Origin: JBJXFE01 sp046153875
GTDB taxonomy: Bacteria; Planctomycetota; Phycisphaerae; Phycisphaerales; UBA1924
DNA length: 64,000 bases
NCBI GenBank assembly: GCA_046153875.1
Contig: JBJXFE010000057.1
Span: 1 to 64,000, forward strand
Direction of reading: 5' to 3'
The position numbers were made by a program, and so were the translations under genes. Below the pieces are notes generated by a model that did no database searches, was not told the origin of the DNA, and worked only from the letters and a program-made list of their open reading frames with translations. Positions 34,407 through 42,854 of this stretch are shown in pieces. The first letter of the stretch is position 1. Every line of letters begins with the position of its first letter.

Positions 34407-35434
34407 GCCTGCTCGGGTTCTTCGCGGGGCCGGCGATCGGCGTGGACGTGTCCGCGCGCTGGATCGCCGCCGTGCAGGCGAAGGCCGGGATGCTCCGCCC
34501 GTGGATAGAAGCGGGCGTGTGCGTCGAGAGGACGGGCAGCGGCGCCCCGGACGCGGCGGAGCTGCGACGGTTTGCGGGCGTGCTGGATCGTCACGGATTT
34601 CGCGGGTCGAGCGTGGTCCTGGCGGCGTCGGACGTGTCGCTGATGACCGCGGCGCTGGAGCTCCCGCCGCGGTATTCGGGGGCGCCGGTGGAGCAGCTCG
34701 CGCGCGTGGAGTTGGCCCGCACGCACAAGCGCGACCCCGAGTCGTTCGAGCTGGCCCTGTGGGACGTGCCGTCACCCGCGCGGGGCGGCGGCGAGGCAGG
34801 GCACTATGTGGCGGCGGCGCTGCCCTACGCCGACGCCGAAGCCATGATCGACGCGTTCGCCGGGGCGGGGCTGCACGTGCGCGCGGTGGACGCGCGGTCG
34901 TGGGCGCTCGCCCGGGCGTGCGCGCCCGCCGGGGCGTCCGCGGGCCTCTCGGCCCTGCTGGACCTGGGGGAGTCGTGCGCGGTGCTGGCGCTGGTGCAGG
35001 CGGGGATCGTGATCTACCAGCGCACGGTGCCCGAGGCCGCGCTGCTCGACGTGCGGACGCAGCTCACGGGGCCGATGGGCCTGGAGCCCGACGTGGCGGA
35101 CTACGTTCTCGGCGGCGGCTCCGAGACGCCGGCAACACTGACCGAGCAGGCTCGGGACGCGATCGACGCGTACGTCGAGGCGATCGCGGGGGAGGCCCGC
35201 GCGGCGTTCGACTACCTGTCGCGTCGGGCCGGCGACTCCGGCGTGGATCGGCTCCTGGTCATGGGGGCGGGGGCGCGTGTCCCCGGCATGGTCGAGAAAC
35301 TCAAGGGTGCGATCGGCGTGGAGGCCACCGTCGTCGCACCGGCCAGCGTGGCCGACGCGGCCCCCGGGCTCGTTGAGCCGTCGAAAGACCCGCGGCTCAC
35401 GGCGGCGCTCGGACTGGCGATTCATGGAGAGTGA
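34403..35434 (+). CDS. pilM: PilM-like actin-fold pilus assembly protein
   Basis: 343 residues; ATG 34403 overlaps the pilC stop. The actin-like fold is visible as IGVDVSARWIAAVQA, LLDLGESCAVLALVQAG and LLVMGAGARVPGMVEKL. PilM binds the cytoplasmic N-terminus of PilN; the next gene keeps that feature (MRGVNLIP). The order pilM-pilN-pilO is the usual alignment-complex arrangement. Confidence 0.88.
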   Translation: MSLLGFFAGPAIGVDVSARWIAAVQAKAGMLRPWIEAGVCVERTGSGAPDAAELRRFAGVLDRHGFRGSSVVLAASDVSLMTAALELPPRYSGAPVEQLARVELARTHKRDPESFELALWDVPSPARGGGEAGHYVAAALPYADAEAMIDAFAGAGLHVRAVDARSWALARACAPAGASAGLSALLDLGESCAVLALVQAGIVIYQRTVPEAALLDVRTQLTGPMGLEPDVADYVLGGGSETPATLTEQARDAIDAYVEAIAGEARAAFDYLSRRAGDSGVDRLLVMGAGARVPGMVEKLKGAIGVEATVVAPASVADAAPGLVEPSKDPRLTAALGLAIHGE

Positions 35435-35438
35435 ACCG

Positions 35439-36047
35439 ATGCGCGGCGTGAACCTCATCCCGGCCCGACGGCGACTGGCGCGCCAGCGCCGGACGCGCGT
35501 GACCGCGTGGAGCGCCGCGGCCGTCGCGTACGCGGGGGTTCTCGGCATGGTGTACGCCTGGGCGGCGAGCCGCGACGGCGCAAAGGCCCGGGATTGGAAT
35601 GTGGAGGTAGTCAAGGGCGAAGCGGAGGCGTCGGAGTTCGGGGTGCAACTGGCACGGGTCCGTGCCGACACGCAGCGTGAGGAGTCGGCGTTGAACGCGG
35701 CCGCGGCCGTCGAGGAGCAACCGGACTGGAGCATGCTCTTCGGGCTGTTGGCGCGGACCGCGGGCACGAGCGTCTGGATCGAGAGCGCGAGCCTGAAGCC
35801 CGACGCGGCGGGCGCGGCCCCGACGCCCGCCAACCGGGGCGGGTCGTCCCCCGCGGCCTCCGGGCGGCTGGTGTTTGCGGTGTCGGGCCTGGGAGAATCG
35901 CACGAGGCGGTCTCGACGTTCGTGCTGGGGCTGGAGTCCACCGGGCTGTTCGAGCGTGTGACGCCGCTCGAGATGCGTCGCCAGCAGGCGAACGCGGTCG
36001 AGGTGATCGCGTTCAAGATCGAGTGCGTGCTGGAGGGCGGGACGTGA
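35439..36047 (+). CDS. pilN: PilN-like pilus assembly protein
   Basis: 202 residues. It opens MRGVNLIPARRRLARQRR, close to the INLLP-type motif that docks into PilM, followed by one membrane helix (TAWSAAAVAYAGVLGMVYAWA) and a periplasmic coiled-coil/ferredoxin-like part. ATG 35424, overlapping pilM, is possible, but 35439 places the docking motif at the N-terminus as expected. It links the cytoplasmic PilM ring to PilO. Confidence 0.85.
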   Translation: MRGVNLIPARRRLARQRRTRVTAWSAAAVAYAGVLGMVYAWAASRDGAKARDWNVEVVKGEAEASEFGVQLARVRADTQREESALNAAAAVEEQPDWSMLFGLLARTAGTSVWIESASLKPDAAGAAPTPANRGGSSPAASGRLVFAVSGLGESHEAVSTFVLGLESTGLFERVTPLEMRRQQANAVEVIAFKIECVLEGGT

Positions 36048-36622
36048 CGAAGGGCGGGCTGAAGCTCTGGCCGATGTGGAGGCTCGACGCGGGCGGGCTG
36101 GGCGTCTGCGCGGCGATCACCGCGGGGTTCTACTTCGGCGGGCTCGAGCCGCTGGACCGGGCCCGCGCGGTGGACGCGGCGGGGCGGGACGCCGCCGACG
36201 CGGTGCGCATGAAGGCCGATGCGGCCCGGGCCCAGCTCAGGGTGGCGGAGCAGAAACTCGCTCAGGTCCGTCGGGCGATCGCGGCCTCGCCGCTGCGCCT
36301 GGCCGGGTCCGATCACCTCAACTCACGGGTCGCGGAGCTGAGCCGCCTGGCCCGCGACAACGGGCTGGAGATCGACGAGATCCGTCCCGGGACGCCCGCC
36401 GGCGAGGCGTGGTTCACGCGGGTGCCGATCCGGATCGCGGGGAACGGGCCGTACCGCGCCTGCCTGCTCTTCCTGCACGGGTTGCACGACGTGTTCCCCG
36501 ATACCGGGCTCTACGCGATCGAGTTGCGGGGCGACCCGTCGCCCTCGGATACACCGGCGCTCTTCACGTTCGACCTTGTCTGGTTTGCGGCCCCGGCAAG
36601 GACGGCCGACGCGACAAAGTGA
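36044..36622 (+). CDS. pilO: PilO-like pilus assembly protein
   Basis: 192 residues; GTG 36044 overlaps pilN as GTGA. A single helix (GLGVCAAITAGFYFGGLEPL) is followed by a coiled coil (AADAVRMKADAARAQLRVAEQKL) and a compact domain with LSRLARDNGLEIDEIRPG and YRACLLFLHGLHDVFPDTGL. This is the bitopic PilO plan. It forms the periplasmic alignment complex with PilN. Confidence 0.82.
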   Translation: MTKGGLKLWPMWRLDAGGLGVCAAITAGFYFGGLEPLDRARAVDAAGRDAADAVRMKADAARAQLRVAEQKLAQVRRAIAASPLRLAGSDHLNSRVAELSRLARDNGLEIDEIRPGTPAGEAWFTRVPIRIAGNGPYRACLLFLHGLHDVFPDTGLYAIELRGDPSPSDTPALFTFDLVWFAAPARTADATK

Positions 36623-36667
36623 GTTCCGCGGTGGCCCCGCGCGACCCTGTTTCTTCTGCTTGGCCGC

Positions 36668-37255
36668 GTGAAACTCTCCAAGCAACGCAAGGCAGCGATC
36701 GGCGTTCTCGGACTCGCCCTGGGTGCGTTCGTGCTGGATCGGACCATGCTGACGCCCGAGGGGGCGTCCGCGGCGACGCCCGCGGCGACGCCGAGCGCGG
36801 GCACGGGCGCGAGCGCTCCCGCCCGGATCGAGAACCTGACGGTGGTCAAGGACGCGCCGAACCGGCGCTCGAAGCCCGGCGTGAGCGAACGGCTGAGCAA
36901 GTCGGTCAATGCGCCAAAGTGGACGGCCGAGGAGGTCCTCGGGTCGCTGCGCGCGTCGCCCGCCTGGGCGGGCGACGGGAGCACGGCGGGGACGGGTTCG
37001 AACGACCCCGTCGCCTCGTTCAAGTCCAAGCACCAACTCAAGGCGGTGATGAGTTCCCGCGGGAGCGACGAGCAGAGGATCGCGCTGATTGACGGGACGC
37101 CGATGAGGGTCGGCGACACGCTGGACGGGATGCGACTGGTGTCCGTCGGCGCCCGGAGCACGGTGTTCGAGGCCGGGTCGGTCCGTGTGGTCCTGTCCCT
37201 GCCCGAGCCCCCCGACGGCCTCAAGCCGAAGGCGGACGCCGCGCAGGGCCGGTAA
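36668..37255 (+). CDS. PilP/GspC-like periplasmic linker
   Basis: 195 residues from GTG 36668. One N-terminal helix (KAAIGVLGLALGAFVLD) and an Ala/Thr/Pro linker lead to a small beta domain reading RIALIDGTPMRVGDTLDGMRLVSV, whose pattern ALI-G-x-hhxVGDxhdGh-hhSh is typical of GspC/PilP homology regions. Such proteins connect the inner-membrane complex to the secretin. No secretin gene is present in the window. Confidence 0.75.
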   Translation: MKLSKQRKAAIGVLGLALGAFVLDRTMLTPEGASAATPAATPSAGTGASAPARIENLTVVKDAPNRRSKPGVSERLSKSVNAPKWTAEEVLGSLRASPAWAGDGSTAGTGSNDPVASFKSKHQLKAVMSSRGSDEQRIALIDGTPMRVGDTLDGMRLVSVGARSTVFEAGSVRVVLSLPEPPDGLKPKADAAQGR

Positions 37256-37419
37256 TCCGCCCCTCCAAGGGACTTGAGACGCGGTATGCGGGTTGCGCGG
37301 GCGTGCGTCCGGTCGTGACGGATGTGCGGCGTGAAGTCCGTTCGGGTGAGAGCCGATCCAATGAAGCGGGCCCGTCGTGCGGCGGGCTCGCGCGGACTAC
37401 ACCTCCGGGGGAGGCCAAG

Positions 37420-37908
37420 ATGTTCAGTGTTGCACGGACGCGGCGCGGGTTCAGCCTCATCGAGCTGGTCATTGTCGTCGTCATCATCGGGATCATCGGC
37501 GCCATCGCCATCCCGCGGATGAGCCGGGGCGCGGAGGGCGCGGCGGATTCGGCGCTGGTGGCCAATCTGACCATGCTCCGCAGCTCTCTCGACCTGTTCG
37601 CGACGGAGCACGGCGGCGCCTACCCGACGCTGGCGCAGTTGCCCAACGCGCTGTTGCAGTACTCGAACGACGTGGCGCCGTTCACGATCCAGGCGACGAA
37701 GAACCCGGGTGCCGGCGTGATCTACGGACCGTACCTCAGGGCTCTGCCCGCGGTGCCGGTCGGGGCGCAGAAGGGCCAGACCGCCATCACGGACCAGGCC
37801 TTTGGCACCGCGCTGTTCGGCTGGAAGTACGACCCGGCCACCGGCGCGATCAACGCCAACTGCACGACGGAAGCCGACGTCAAGGGTAAGGCGTACAACA
37901 CGTACTGA
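37420..37908 (+). CDS. major prepilin, GspG/PilA-like
   Basis: 162 residues from ATG 37420 with GGGGGAGG upstream. The class III signal RTRRGFSLIELVIVVVII has Gly at -1 and Glu at +5, followed by the long hydrophobic helix. The globular part has ATEHGGAYPTLAQLP and ends in a compact C-terminus. It is the only pilin here with the consensus Gly at the cleavage site, so it is the likely major subunit. Confidence 0.92.
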   Translation: MFSVARTRRGFSLIELVIVVVIIGIIGAIAIPRMSRGAEGAADSALVANLTMLRSSLDLFATEHGGAYPTLAQLPNALLQYSNDVAPFTIQATKNPGAGVIYGPYLRALPAVPVGAQKGQTAITDQAFGTALFGWKYDPATGAINANCTTEADVKGKAYNTY

Positions 37909-37952
37909 TCGTGGGCCGGTGCTGGACGGCGCCGGCCCGAAGGGATGGGTGA

Positions 37953-38522
37953 GTGTCCGTCCGAGCGCACGAGCACGCGTGCATGAACGACCGCTCGGCC
38001 TCCGCCTTCGGGCGGGGGGCCGGGCGGCGGTTGTTTGACGTAGGGCGTCGGGCGCGCACGCGTCGCGGCTCGCCCGCGTTCACCCTCGTCGAGCTGCTGA
38101 TCGTTCTGGCGATCGTCGCCATCGGGGCCGCCATCGCGGTCCCGCGGTACGGGTCGTCGATCGCACACTTCCAGGCCCAGACCGGCGCGCGCCGGATCGA
38201 GGCCGACCTGAAATACGCCCAGGGTGCGGCCAAGGCCGCCAGCGCCTCGCGCACCGTCACGTTCAACGCGCCGGCGGCCGAGTACGCCGTGTCGAGCGTC
38301 CGCGCGCTGAACACCACCGGCGGGTACACGGTGCGCCTGGGTGAAGAGCCGTACCGCGTCGCGATCTCCGCGGTCAACTTCGGCGGCGACGCGGTGGTGA
38401 AGTTCGACGGGTTCGGCCGCCCGGATAGCGGGGGCGTCGTCGCCGTCCGCCGGGGCGACGTGGGTTGGCAGGTCACGCTGGTGGCCGAAACGGGCGCGGT
38501 GAGCGCCCAGAGGGTGCCATGA
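37953..38522 (+). CDS. minor prepilin, GspH-like
   Basis: 189 residues from GTG 37953 (AAGGGA seven bases upstream); ATG 37983 would shorten the leader. An unusually long Arg-rich leader of about 40 residues precedes the cleavage site SPAFTLVELLIVLAIVAIG, with Ala at -1 in place of Gly and Glu at +5. The C-terminal half is beta-rich as in GspH/FimT. It is one of three minor pilins in a row. Confidence 0.85.
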   Translation: MSVRAHEHACMNDRSASAFGRGAGRRLFDVGRRARTRRGSPAFTLVELLIVLAIVAIGAAIAVPRYGSSIAHFQAQTGARRIEADLKYAQGAAKAASASRTVTFNAPAAEYAVSSVRALNTTGGYTVRLGEEPYRVAISAVNFGGDAVVKFDGFGRPDSGGVVAVRRGDVGWQVTLVAETGAVSAQRVP

Positions 38523-39676
38523 ACAGTCGTTCGATCATTCGGATGTGCAGCACACCGCGCCGGGCGGCGCGGACGGTTCGTCGCGCGTTCACGCTGGTGG
38601 ACGTCACGGTCGGGTTGATCGTGGCGTCGGTGCTGGCGGTGGCGGTCGGCGGGGTGGTTGTGCTGGCGTCGCGCGCCGTCCCGCAATCCGCGTCGGCGAC
38701 GACGCCGACCACCGTGTCCGCGGCCCGCTTGGCCGACGAGATCGCCGCCGAGCTGCGCTACGCCACCGCCTTCAAAGAGATGTCGGCCCGCGCGGTGGCG
38801 TTCCTGGTCGCCGACCGGACCGGCGACGGCGCCGAAGAGCTGATCCGCTACGCGTGGGGGGGGACGGCGGGGGACCCGGTGACGCGAGCGTACAACGCGG
38901 CGGCCCCGGCGGTCATCTCGACCGGCGTCCAGGACCTGGCGTTTGCGTACGCGCGGCGCACGGAGACGGCGACCCGCGAGACCACCGTCACGGGCCAGTC
39001 GGCGGAGACGCTTCTGGCCTCGTTCGGCGGGTGGAGCGGGGTCACGGGGACGAGCATGCAGTTGACCGTGACGCCCACGACGTGGGTGGGTCAGTCGTTC
39101 AAGATCACGCCGGGCCTCGTCCCGGTCGCCGCGAAGAACATCACGATCACACGGGTGCGACTGAAGATGAAGAAGCCCACCCTCGGGGGCGGCGACGCGA
39201 TCGTGTCGATCCACCGGCGTCAGTCGGCCGGGAGTCACCTGGCGGCGTCCGCGGCGATCGGCTCGCCGGGCACGATCAGTTTCGGCTTGCTGACGCTCTC
39301 GTTCGCGATGTCGGGGGCGGACTTCAGCGGCGTGAGCTTCCCGGCGAGCGAAACCGACTTCACGATCGTGGTCAAGGGCGCTGTAAGCGGGGGCGCGATC
39401 ATCCAGTACCTGAACGCGACGACCGCGCCGGTGGACACGAACTACCAGCGGTGGTCCACCGACAGCGGATCGTCGTGGCTTCCCTCGTCGAACTGGGACC
39501 GCAACGACGCCCACTACGAAGTCTGGGGCACGTGGGACACGACGACGACCGGCACGGTGCAGACGGATACGTACTTCCTCACGTCGATCGGCGTGGACGT
39601 GGACGCGGGGGGGTCGCAGGGAGTGGTCCGGGCTGTCGCGCGCGTGGTGAATGAGCCCGAGGTGCCCGCGCCGTGA
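38519..39676 (+). CDS. minor prepilin, GspJ/PilW-like, with Asp at +5
   Basis: 385 residues, long for a minor pilin; ATG 38519 overlaps the previous stop. The leader ends VRRAFTLVDVTVGLIVASVL: Ala at -1 and Asp where Glu +5 is expected. A large beta-rich C-terminal domain (TITRVRLKMKKPTLGGGDA, YEVWGTWDTTTTGTV) is Thr/Ser rich and could be an adhesive tip. Function beyond a pilin-like tip subunit is inference. Confidence 0.78.
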   Translation: MNSRSIIRMCSTPRRAARTVRRAFTLVDVTVGLIVASVLAVAVGGVVVLASRAVPQSASATTPTTVSAARLADEIAAELRYATAFKEMSARAVAFLVADRTGDGAEELIRYAWGGTAGDPVTRAYNAAAPAVISTGVQDLAFAYARRTETATRETTVTGQSAETLLASFGGWSGVTGTSMQLTVTPTTWVGQSFKITPGLVPVAAKNITITRVRLKMKKPTLGGGDAIVSIHRRQSAGSHLAASAAIGSPGTISFGLLTLSFAMSGADFSGVSFPASETDFTIVVKGAVSGGAIIQYLNATTAPVDTNYQRWSTDSGSSWLPSSNWDRNDAHYEVWGTWDTTTTGTVQTDTYFLTSIGVDVDAGGSQGVVRAVARVVNEPEVPAP

Positions 39677-40152
39677 GACGCGCGTTCACGATGATCGAAG
39701 GGATCATGTCCACGGTGATCGTGGGCGTGATGATGGTCGCGGCGATGCAGACCGTCGCCGCCTCGCGCGTTGTGCAGTTCAAGACCGCCGAACGGGCCCA
39801 GGCCGCCCTGCTCGCGGGGGAGATGATGACCGAGGTTATGGAACAGGGCTACGAGGACGCGGTGTCGCCCGTCTTCGGCCCCGAGGGAGGGGAGAGCACG
39901 GGCACGCGTGCCTCCTTCGACGACGTGGACGACTACCACGGGTGGGAGGAGAAACCCGTCGAGACCAGGGCGGGAGTCACGGTTGTCGGCCTGGAGCAAT
40001 GGACGCGCGCCGTATCCGTGATGCGGGTCGCCCCGGGCAACCTCGGGGTCGCGGCGCTCACCGAGACCGGCGCCAAGCGGATCACCGTGACCATCAAGCA
40101 CCGGGATGTGCCGGTGTTCACCCTGAACGCCGTGCGGACGAGCGCCCGATGA
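39673..40152 (+). CDS. minor prepilin, GspI/PilV-like
   Basis: 159 residues; GTG 39673 overlaps the previous stop as GTGA. The very short leader MRRAFTMIEGIMSTVIVGVM gives Ala at -1 and Glu at +5. A small globular domain follows with VDDYHGWEEKPV. Size and position between a GspJ-like and a GspK/PilX-like gene fit the GspI/PilV slot. Confidence 0.82.
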   Translation: MRRAFTMIEGIMSTVIVGVMMVAAMQTVAASRVVQFKTAERAQAALLAGEMMTEVMEQGYEDAVSPVFGPEGGESTGTRASFDDVDDYHGWEEKPVETRAGVTVVGLEQWTRAVSVMRVAPGNLGVAALTETGAKRITVTIKHRDVPVFTLNAVRTSAR

Positions 40153-41432
40153 GCACCACCCACGGGTCGATGGAGGAAAGTGGCGGACCGCGCGCGGCGT
40201 GCCGCCGTGGCGCGGTCTATCTCGCGGTGCTCGGGGCTGCGATGGTGGTGACGATCATCGGGCTCTCCGCGATGACGGTGGTCCGCGTGGAGCACTTGAC
40301 CGGCGAGGCCGATACCGACGCTGTGAAGGCCCGGTTCGCGGCCGAGTCGGCGCTGGAACTGGCGATGCTCGAGACGCGCACGAACGCGCTGTGGCGCGTC
40401 ACCAACCCGAACGGGGTGTGGAGCGCGAACCGGACGCTGGGGGACGCGGTCTTCTCGACCGCCGGGAGCGACCCGTACGACGCGAACCTGGCGAACGGCG
40501 TCCGCGACCCGGTGGTGATCCGCGGTGTGGGCACGCGCGGGCAGGCCCGGCACATCGCCGAGGTCACGCTTGTGGACGCGGGGACCACGATCTCCGCGCT
40601 GAGTTCGGCGCTGGCCGCGGCGGGTGACGTGCAGGTGCAGTCGGGCCGGACGCTGACCGTCGCGGGCGCCCCGCTGTCCAGCAACACGACCCTCCGCAAC
40701 AGCGGGACGATCAACGGCGACGCGGCGGCACTGGTCATCCTCAACTCGGGGACCATCACCGGCTCGTCCTCGATCCTCGCGCTTCCGCGCGGGATGCCGG
40801 ATGCCTCGGTCGTGGACATGTACCGCAAGATGGGGACGGCCCTGCCGACCATGTGGACGCTGGAACGGGCCGTGCTGGCGCCCAAGTACACAACCTACGG
40901 CGTCACCAACCCCGACGGAATCTACGTCCTCGAGGTGGTGGGAGACGTGACTCTTCGCAACCTCCGGGTGTACGGCACGCTCGTCATCGTCAACCCCGGG
41001 TGTTTCGTGACGGTCGAGCAGAACGTCCACTTCGAGAACGCCAGCCCGGACTGCCCGGCACTAATCGTCCACGGGAACCTGATCCTGCGGCACCGGTCCC
41101 CCGGCCCCCTCTCCGAGGGCACGAACGGCGTGAACTACAACCCCGTCGGCGCCGCCTACGGCGGCGTCGAGGACGCCGACCAGGCTGACACCTACCCGAG
41201 CGAGATCCGGGGGCTGGTCCATTGCACGGGCACGCTGCTCTGGCAACAGGACGGGCTGATCATCGGGTGCCTCATCAGCCAGTCGGGCGCGGCGCTTACG
41301 GCCGTCCAGCTCGACGGCGCCAACGAGGTCAAATATGACCCGGCGATCGTGGAGCGGCCGCCCATTGGTTATTCCACCGCACCGATGATGGTGCCGCGCC
41401 CCGGGACGTGGAAGCAAGTCATCCTGCCCTAG
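40149..41432 (+). CDS. PilX/GspK-like pilus-associated protein
   Basis: 427 residues; ATG 40149 overlaps the previous stop. After CRRGAVYLAVLGAAMVVTI, a hydrophobic helix without a Glu +5, comes EADTDAVKARFAAESALELAM, the helix pattern seen in PilX and GspK. The large C-terminal domain is rich in beta repeats (NSGTINGDAAALVILNSGTI). It ends the operon before a terminator at 41459. Confidence 0.75.
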   Translation: MSTTHGSMEESGGPRAACRRGAVYLAVLGAAMVVTIIGLSAMTVVRVEHLTGEADTDAVKARFAAESALELAMLETRTNALWRVTNPNGVWSANRTLGDAVFSTAGSDPYDANLANGVRDPVVIRGVGTRGQARHIAEVTLVDAGTTISALSSALAAAGDVQVQSGRTLTVAGAPLSSNTTLRNSGTINGDAAALVILNSGTITGSSSILALPRGMPDASVVDMYRKMGTALPTMWTLERAVLAPKYTTYGVTNPDGIYVLEVVGDVTLRNLRVYGTLVIVNPGCFVTVEQNVHFENASPDCPALIVHGNLILRHRSPGPLSEGTNGVNYNPVGAAYGGVEDADQADTYPSEIRGLVHCTGTLLWQQDGLIIGCLISQSGAALTAVQLDGANEVKYDPAIVERPPIGYSTAPMMVPRPGTWKQVILP

Positions 41433-41458
41433 CCGGGGTGTCGAACGCCGCGTGCAAA

Positions 41459-41493
41459 AACTCCCGCGGGGAAAGAGCTTCCCGGCGGGAGTT
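41459..41493 (-). terminator. intrinsic terminator, minus strand (possibly bidirectional)
   Basis: AACTCCCGC (41459-41467) pairs with GCGGGAGTT (41485-41493). Inside, GGGAA (41469-41473) pairs with TTCCC (41479-41483) around a 5-base loop. Read on the minus strand the stem is followed by TTTTTG, giving a textbook terminator for the secreted-protein gene at 41529. On the plus strand it may also slow transcription leaving the pilus operon, but no T-run follows there. Confidence 0.85.
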
Positions 41494-41528
41494 GACGTTA
41501 GCGGATCGGTGCGGTCCGGCGGGGCGGA

Positions 41529-41975
41529 TCAGTCCATCGTGCCGACGAGCCGCTCCTCCAGGCCCGCGGTGAGGCAGTCGTCCGCGTCCGTGTCGATGAA
41601 CGCGCTCACAACGATCTCGTCGGTGATGATCGGCGGGAAGAACGTCTGAACAATGTTGGCGTTGCCGCCGCCGTTGGTGGTGAACAGGAACTCGCACACG
41701 CCGCCCACGGGGTTGCCGCCGTCAAAGAAGTCGATGGCGAGGCTGTACTGGGTGTTGGGCATGAGCTTGTGGAAGTGGATGTGGGCGGCGATGCTGCCCT
41801 CGGCCTCATTGACCGCGATCTTCGCCAACCCGTCGCCGTTGGGGTTCTCGAGGATTCCGATCCCGAGGGGGGTGAAGCAGCGGATGCGGACGGTCGATCC
41901 GCTTGACGTGAGTCCGGCTGCGCAGGCCGCGGCGAGGGCGGTATACGCGAGCACGCAGGTACGGGAGCGATTCAT
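41529..41975 (-). CDS. secreted protein of unknown function (paralogue A)
   Basis: 148 residues from ATG 41975, with GGAGG four bases upstream region. The signal peptide MNRSRTCVLAYTALAAACAAG is followed by a small beta-rich domain with two conserved-looking Cys. The segments LMPNTQYSLAIDFFDGG, EFLFTTNGGGNANI and SAFIDTDADDC resemble the neighbour at 42148, so the two look like a diverged tandem duplication. No known domain recognised. Confidence 0.75.
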   Translation of the reverse strand: MNRSRTCVLAYTALAAACAAGLTSSGSTVRIRCFTPLGIGILENPNGDGLAKIAVNEAEGSIAAHIHFHKLMPNTQYSLAIDFFDGGNPVGGVCEFLFTTNGGGNANIVQTFFPPIITDEIVVSAFIDTDADDCLTAGLEERLVGTMD

Positions 41976-42147
41976 GGGAGCCTCCTGCGGCGCACCTCTT
42001 CGGGCACGGTCGCGCCACACGACGCGATCCCGAGCACGACCGATGGTGCGCGTGAGCCAAGCCACTGGTGTTCGAACGAGCCGCGTCCGATGCGCCGCTT
42101 CGCGGCATCCGTGCGTGCGGTTGAGCGCCGGGCTCACCGCCGTTGGT

Positions 42148-42600
42148 TCAGGGGCAGCCGCACCCGGTCCCCGACGCGCGGGCCTCGCTCGAGCTGATGT
42201 CGAGCAGTTCCGCGTCCTCGTCGATGAAAATATCCACGGTGGGGTTCTCGGCGAGCGATCCGGGAGTGTCCTCGAACGTCATGCTGAAGAACGCGAACCC
42301 GAAGAAGTTGGTCGTGAACACGTCGCCGACGCCGACACCGAAGGACTCGTCGCCGTTCACGATCCGCACGTCATAGGTCTTGCATGGGCGGAGCCCGAAC
42401 ATGAACCCGCAGACGCTGTTGTCGTACTCGCCCAGCACGCCGGTCGTCTGCACCGCGACGACGCCGTGAACGAAGGGGTTCTGGGTCACGCCCGCTCCGG
42501 CCGCGTCGAAGTTGCACACCACCGCGACGTTCCCGGTCGCGCACGCAGCCCCGGTCACGCCGAACACCGCCGCCGCCGCACACATCTGTCGCAGCTTCAT
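42148..42600 (-). CDS. secreted protein of unknown function (paralogue B)
   Basis: 150 residues with signal peptide MKLRQMCAAAAVFGVTGAACA. The body aligns by pattern with paralogue A: LRPCKTYDVRIVNGDESFGV, DVFTTNFFGFAFF and VDIFIDEDAELLD. It ends GTGCGCP, a Gly/Cys-rich tip. Role unknown. The two genes are 172 bases apart on the same strand, so they may have separate promoters. Confidence 0.75.
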   Translation of the reverse strand: MKLRQMCAAAAVFGVTGAACATGNVAVVCNFDAAGAGVTQNPFVHGVVAVQTTGVLGEYDNSVCGFMFGLRPCKTYDVRIVNGDESFGVGVGDVFTTNFFGFAFFSMTFEDTPGSLAENPTVDIFIDEDAELLDISSSEARASGTGCGCP

Positions 42601-42854
42601 CGTCGTGCCCTCCGAGAGAGGTCCCGATCGGCGGCGAGCGCGATCCCCACGGAATCAGCGAACGTCCACCGCTTCAGGGGATGGGCACCAGAGTATCGAG
42701 AGCGTGTTGCAACCGCAAGCGGGAACAACCTACTTCGCCTCGGGATGCCGGCGACGGCATGTTAACTGGGGGGGGGATGCAGCCCCCTTGACGGCCTGTC
42801 GCAGGGTCGGCGGATCACGTGTGGAATGGAGGCTAGGGAGCGAGCCTCCGGCGA
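42601..42854. other. 254-base spacer without a gene
   Basis: No reading frame is convincing between the secreted protein and the HD-GYP gene. A run of nine G lies at 42768-42776. The stretch should contain the promoter of the 42148 gene, but no clear boxes are seen. Confidence 0.4.

Noticed and set aside
42768..42776. Nine-G tract as a phase-variation switch
   Set aside because: It lies in a spacer more than 150 bases from the start of the 42148 gene (downstream of it) and is not placed in a promoter or frame it could switch.
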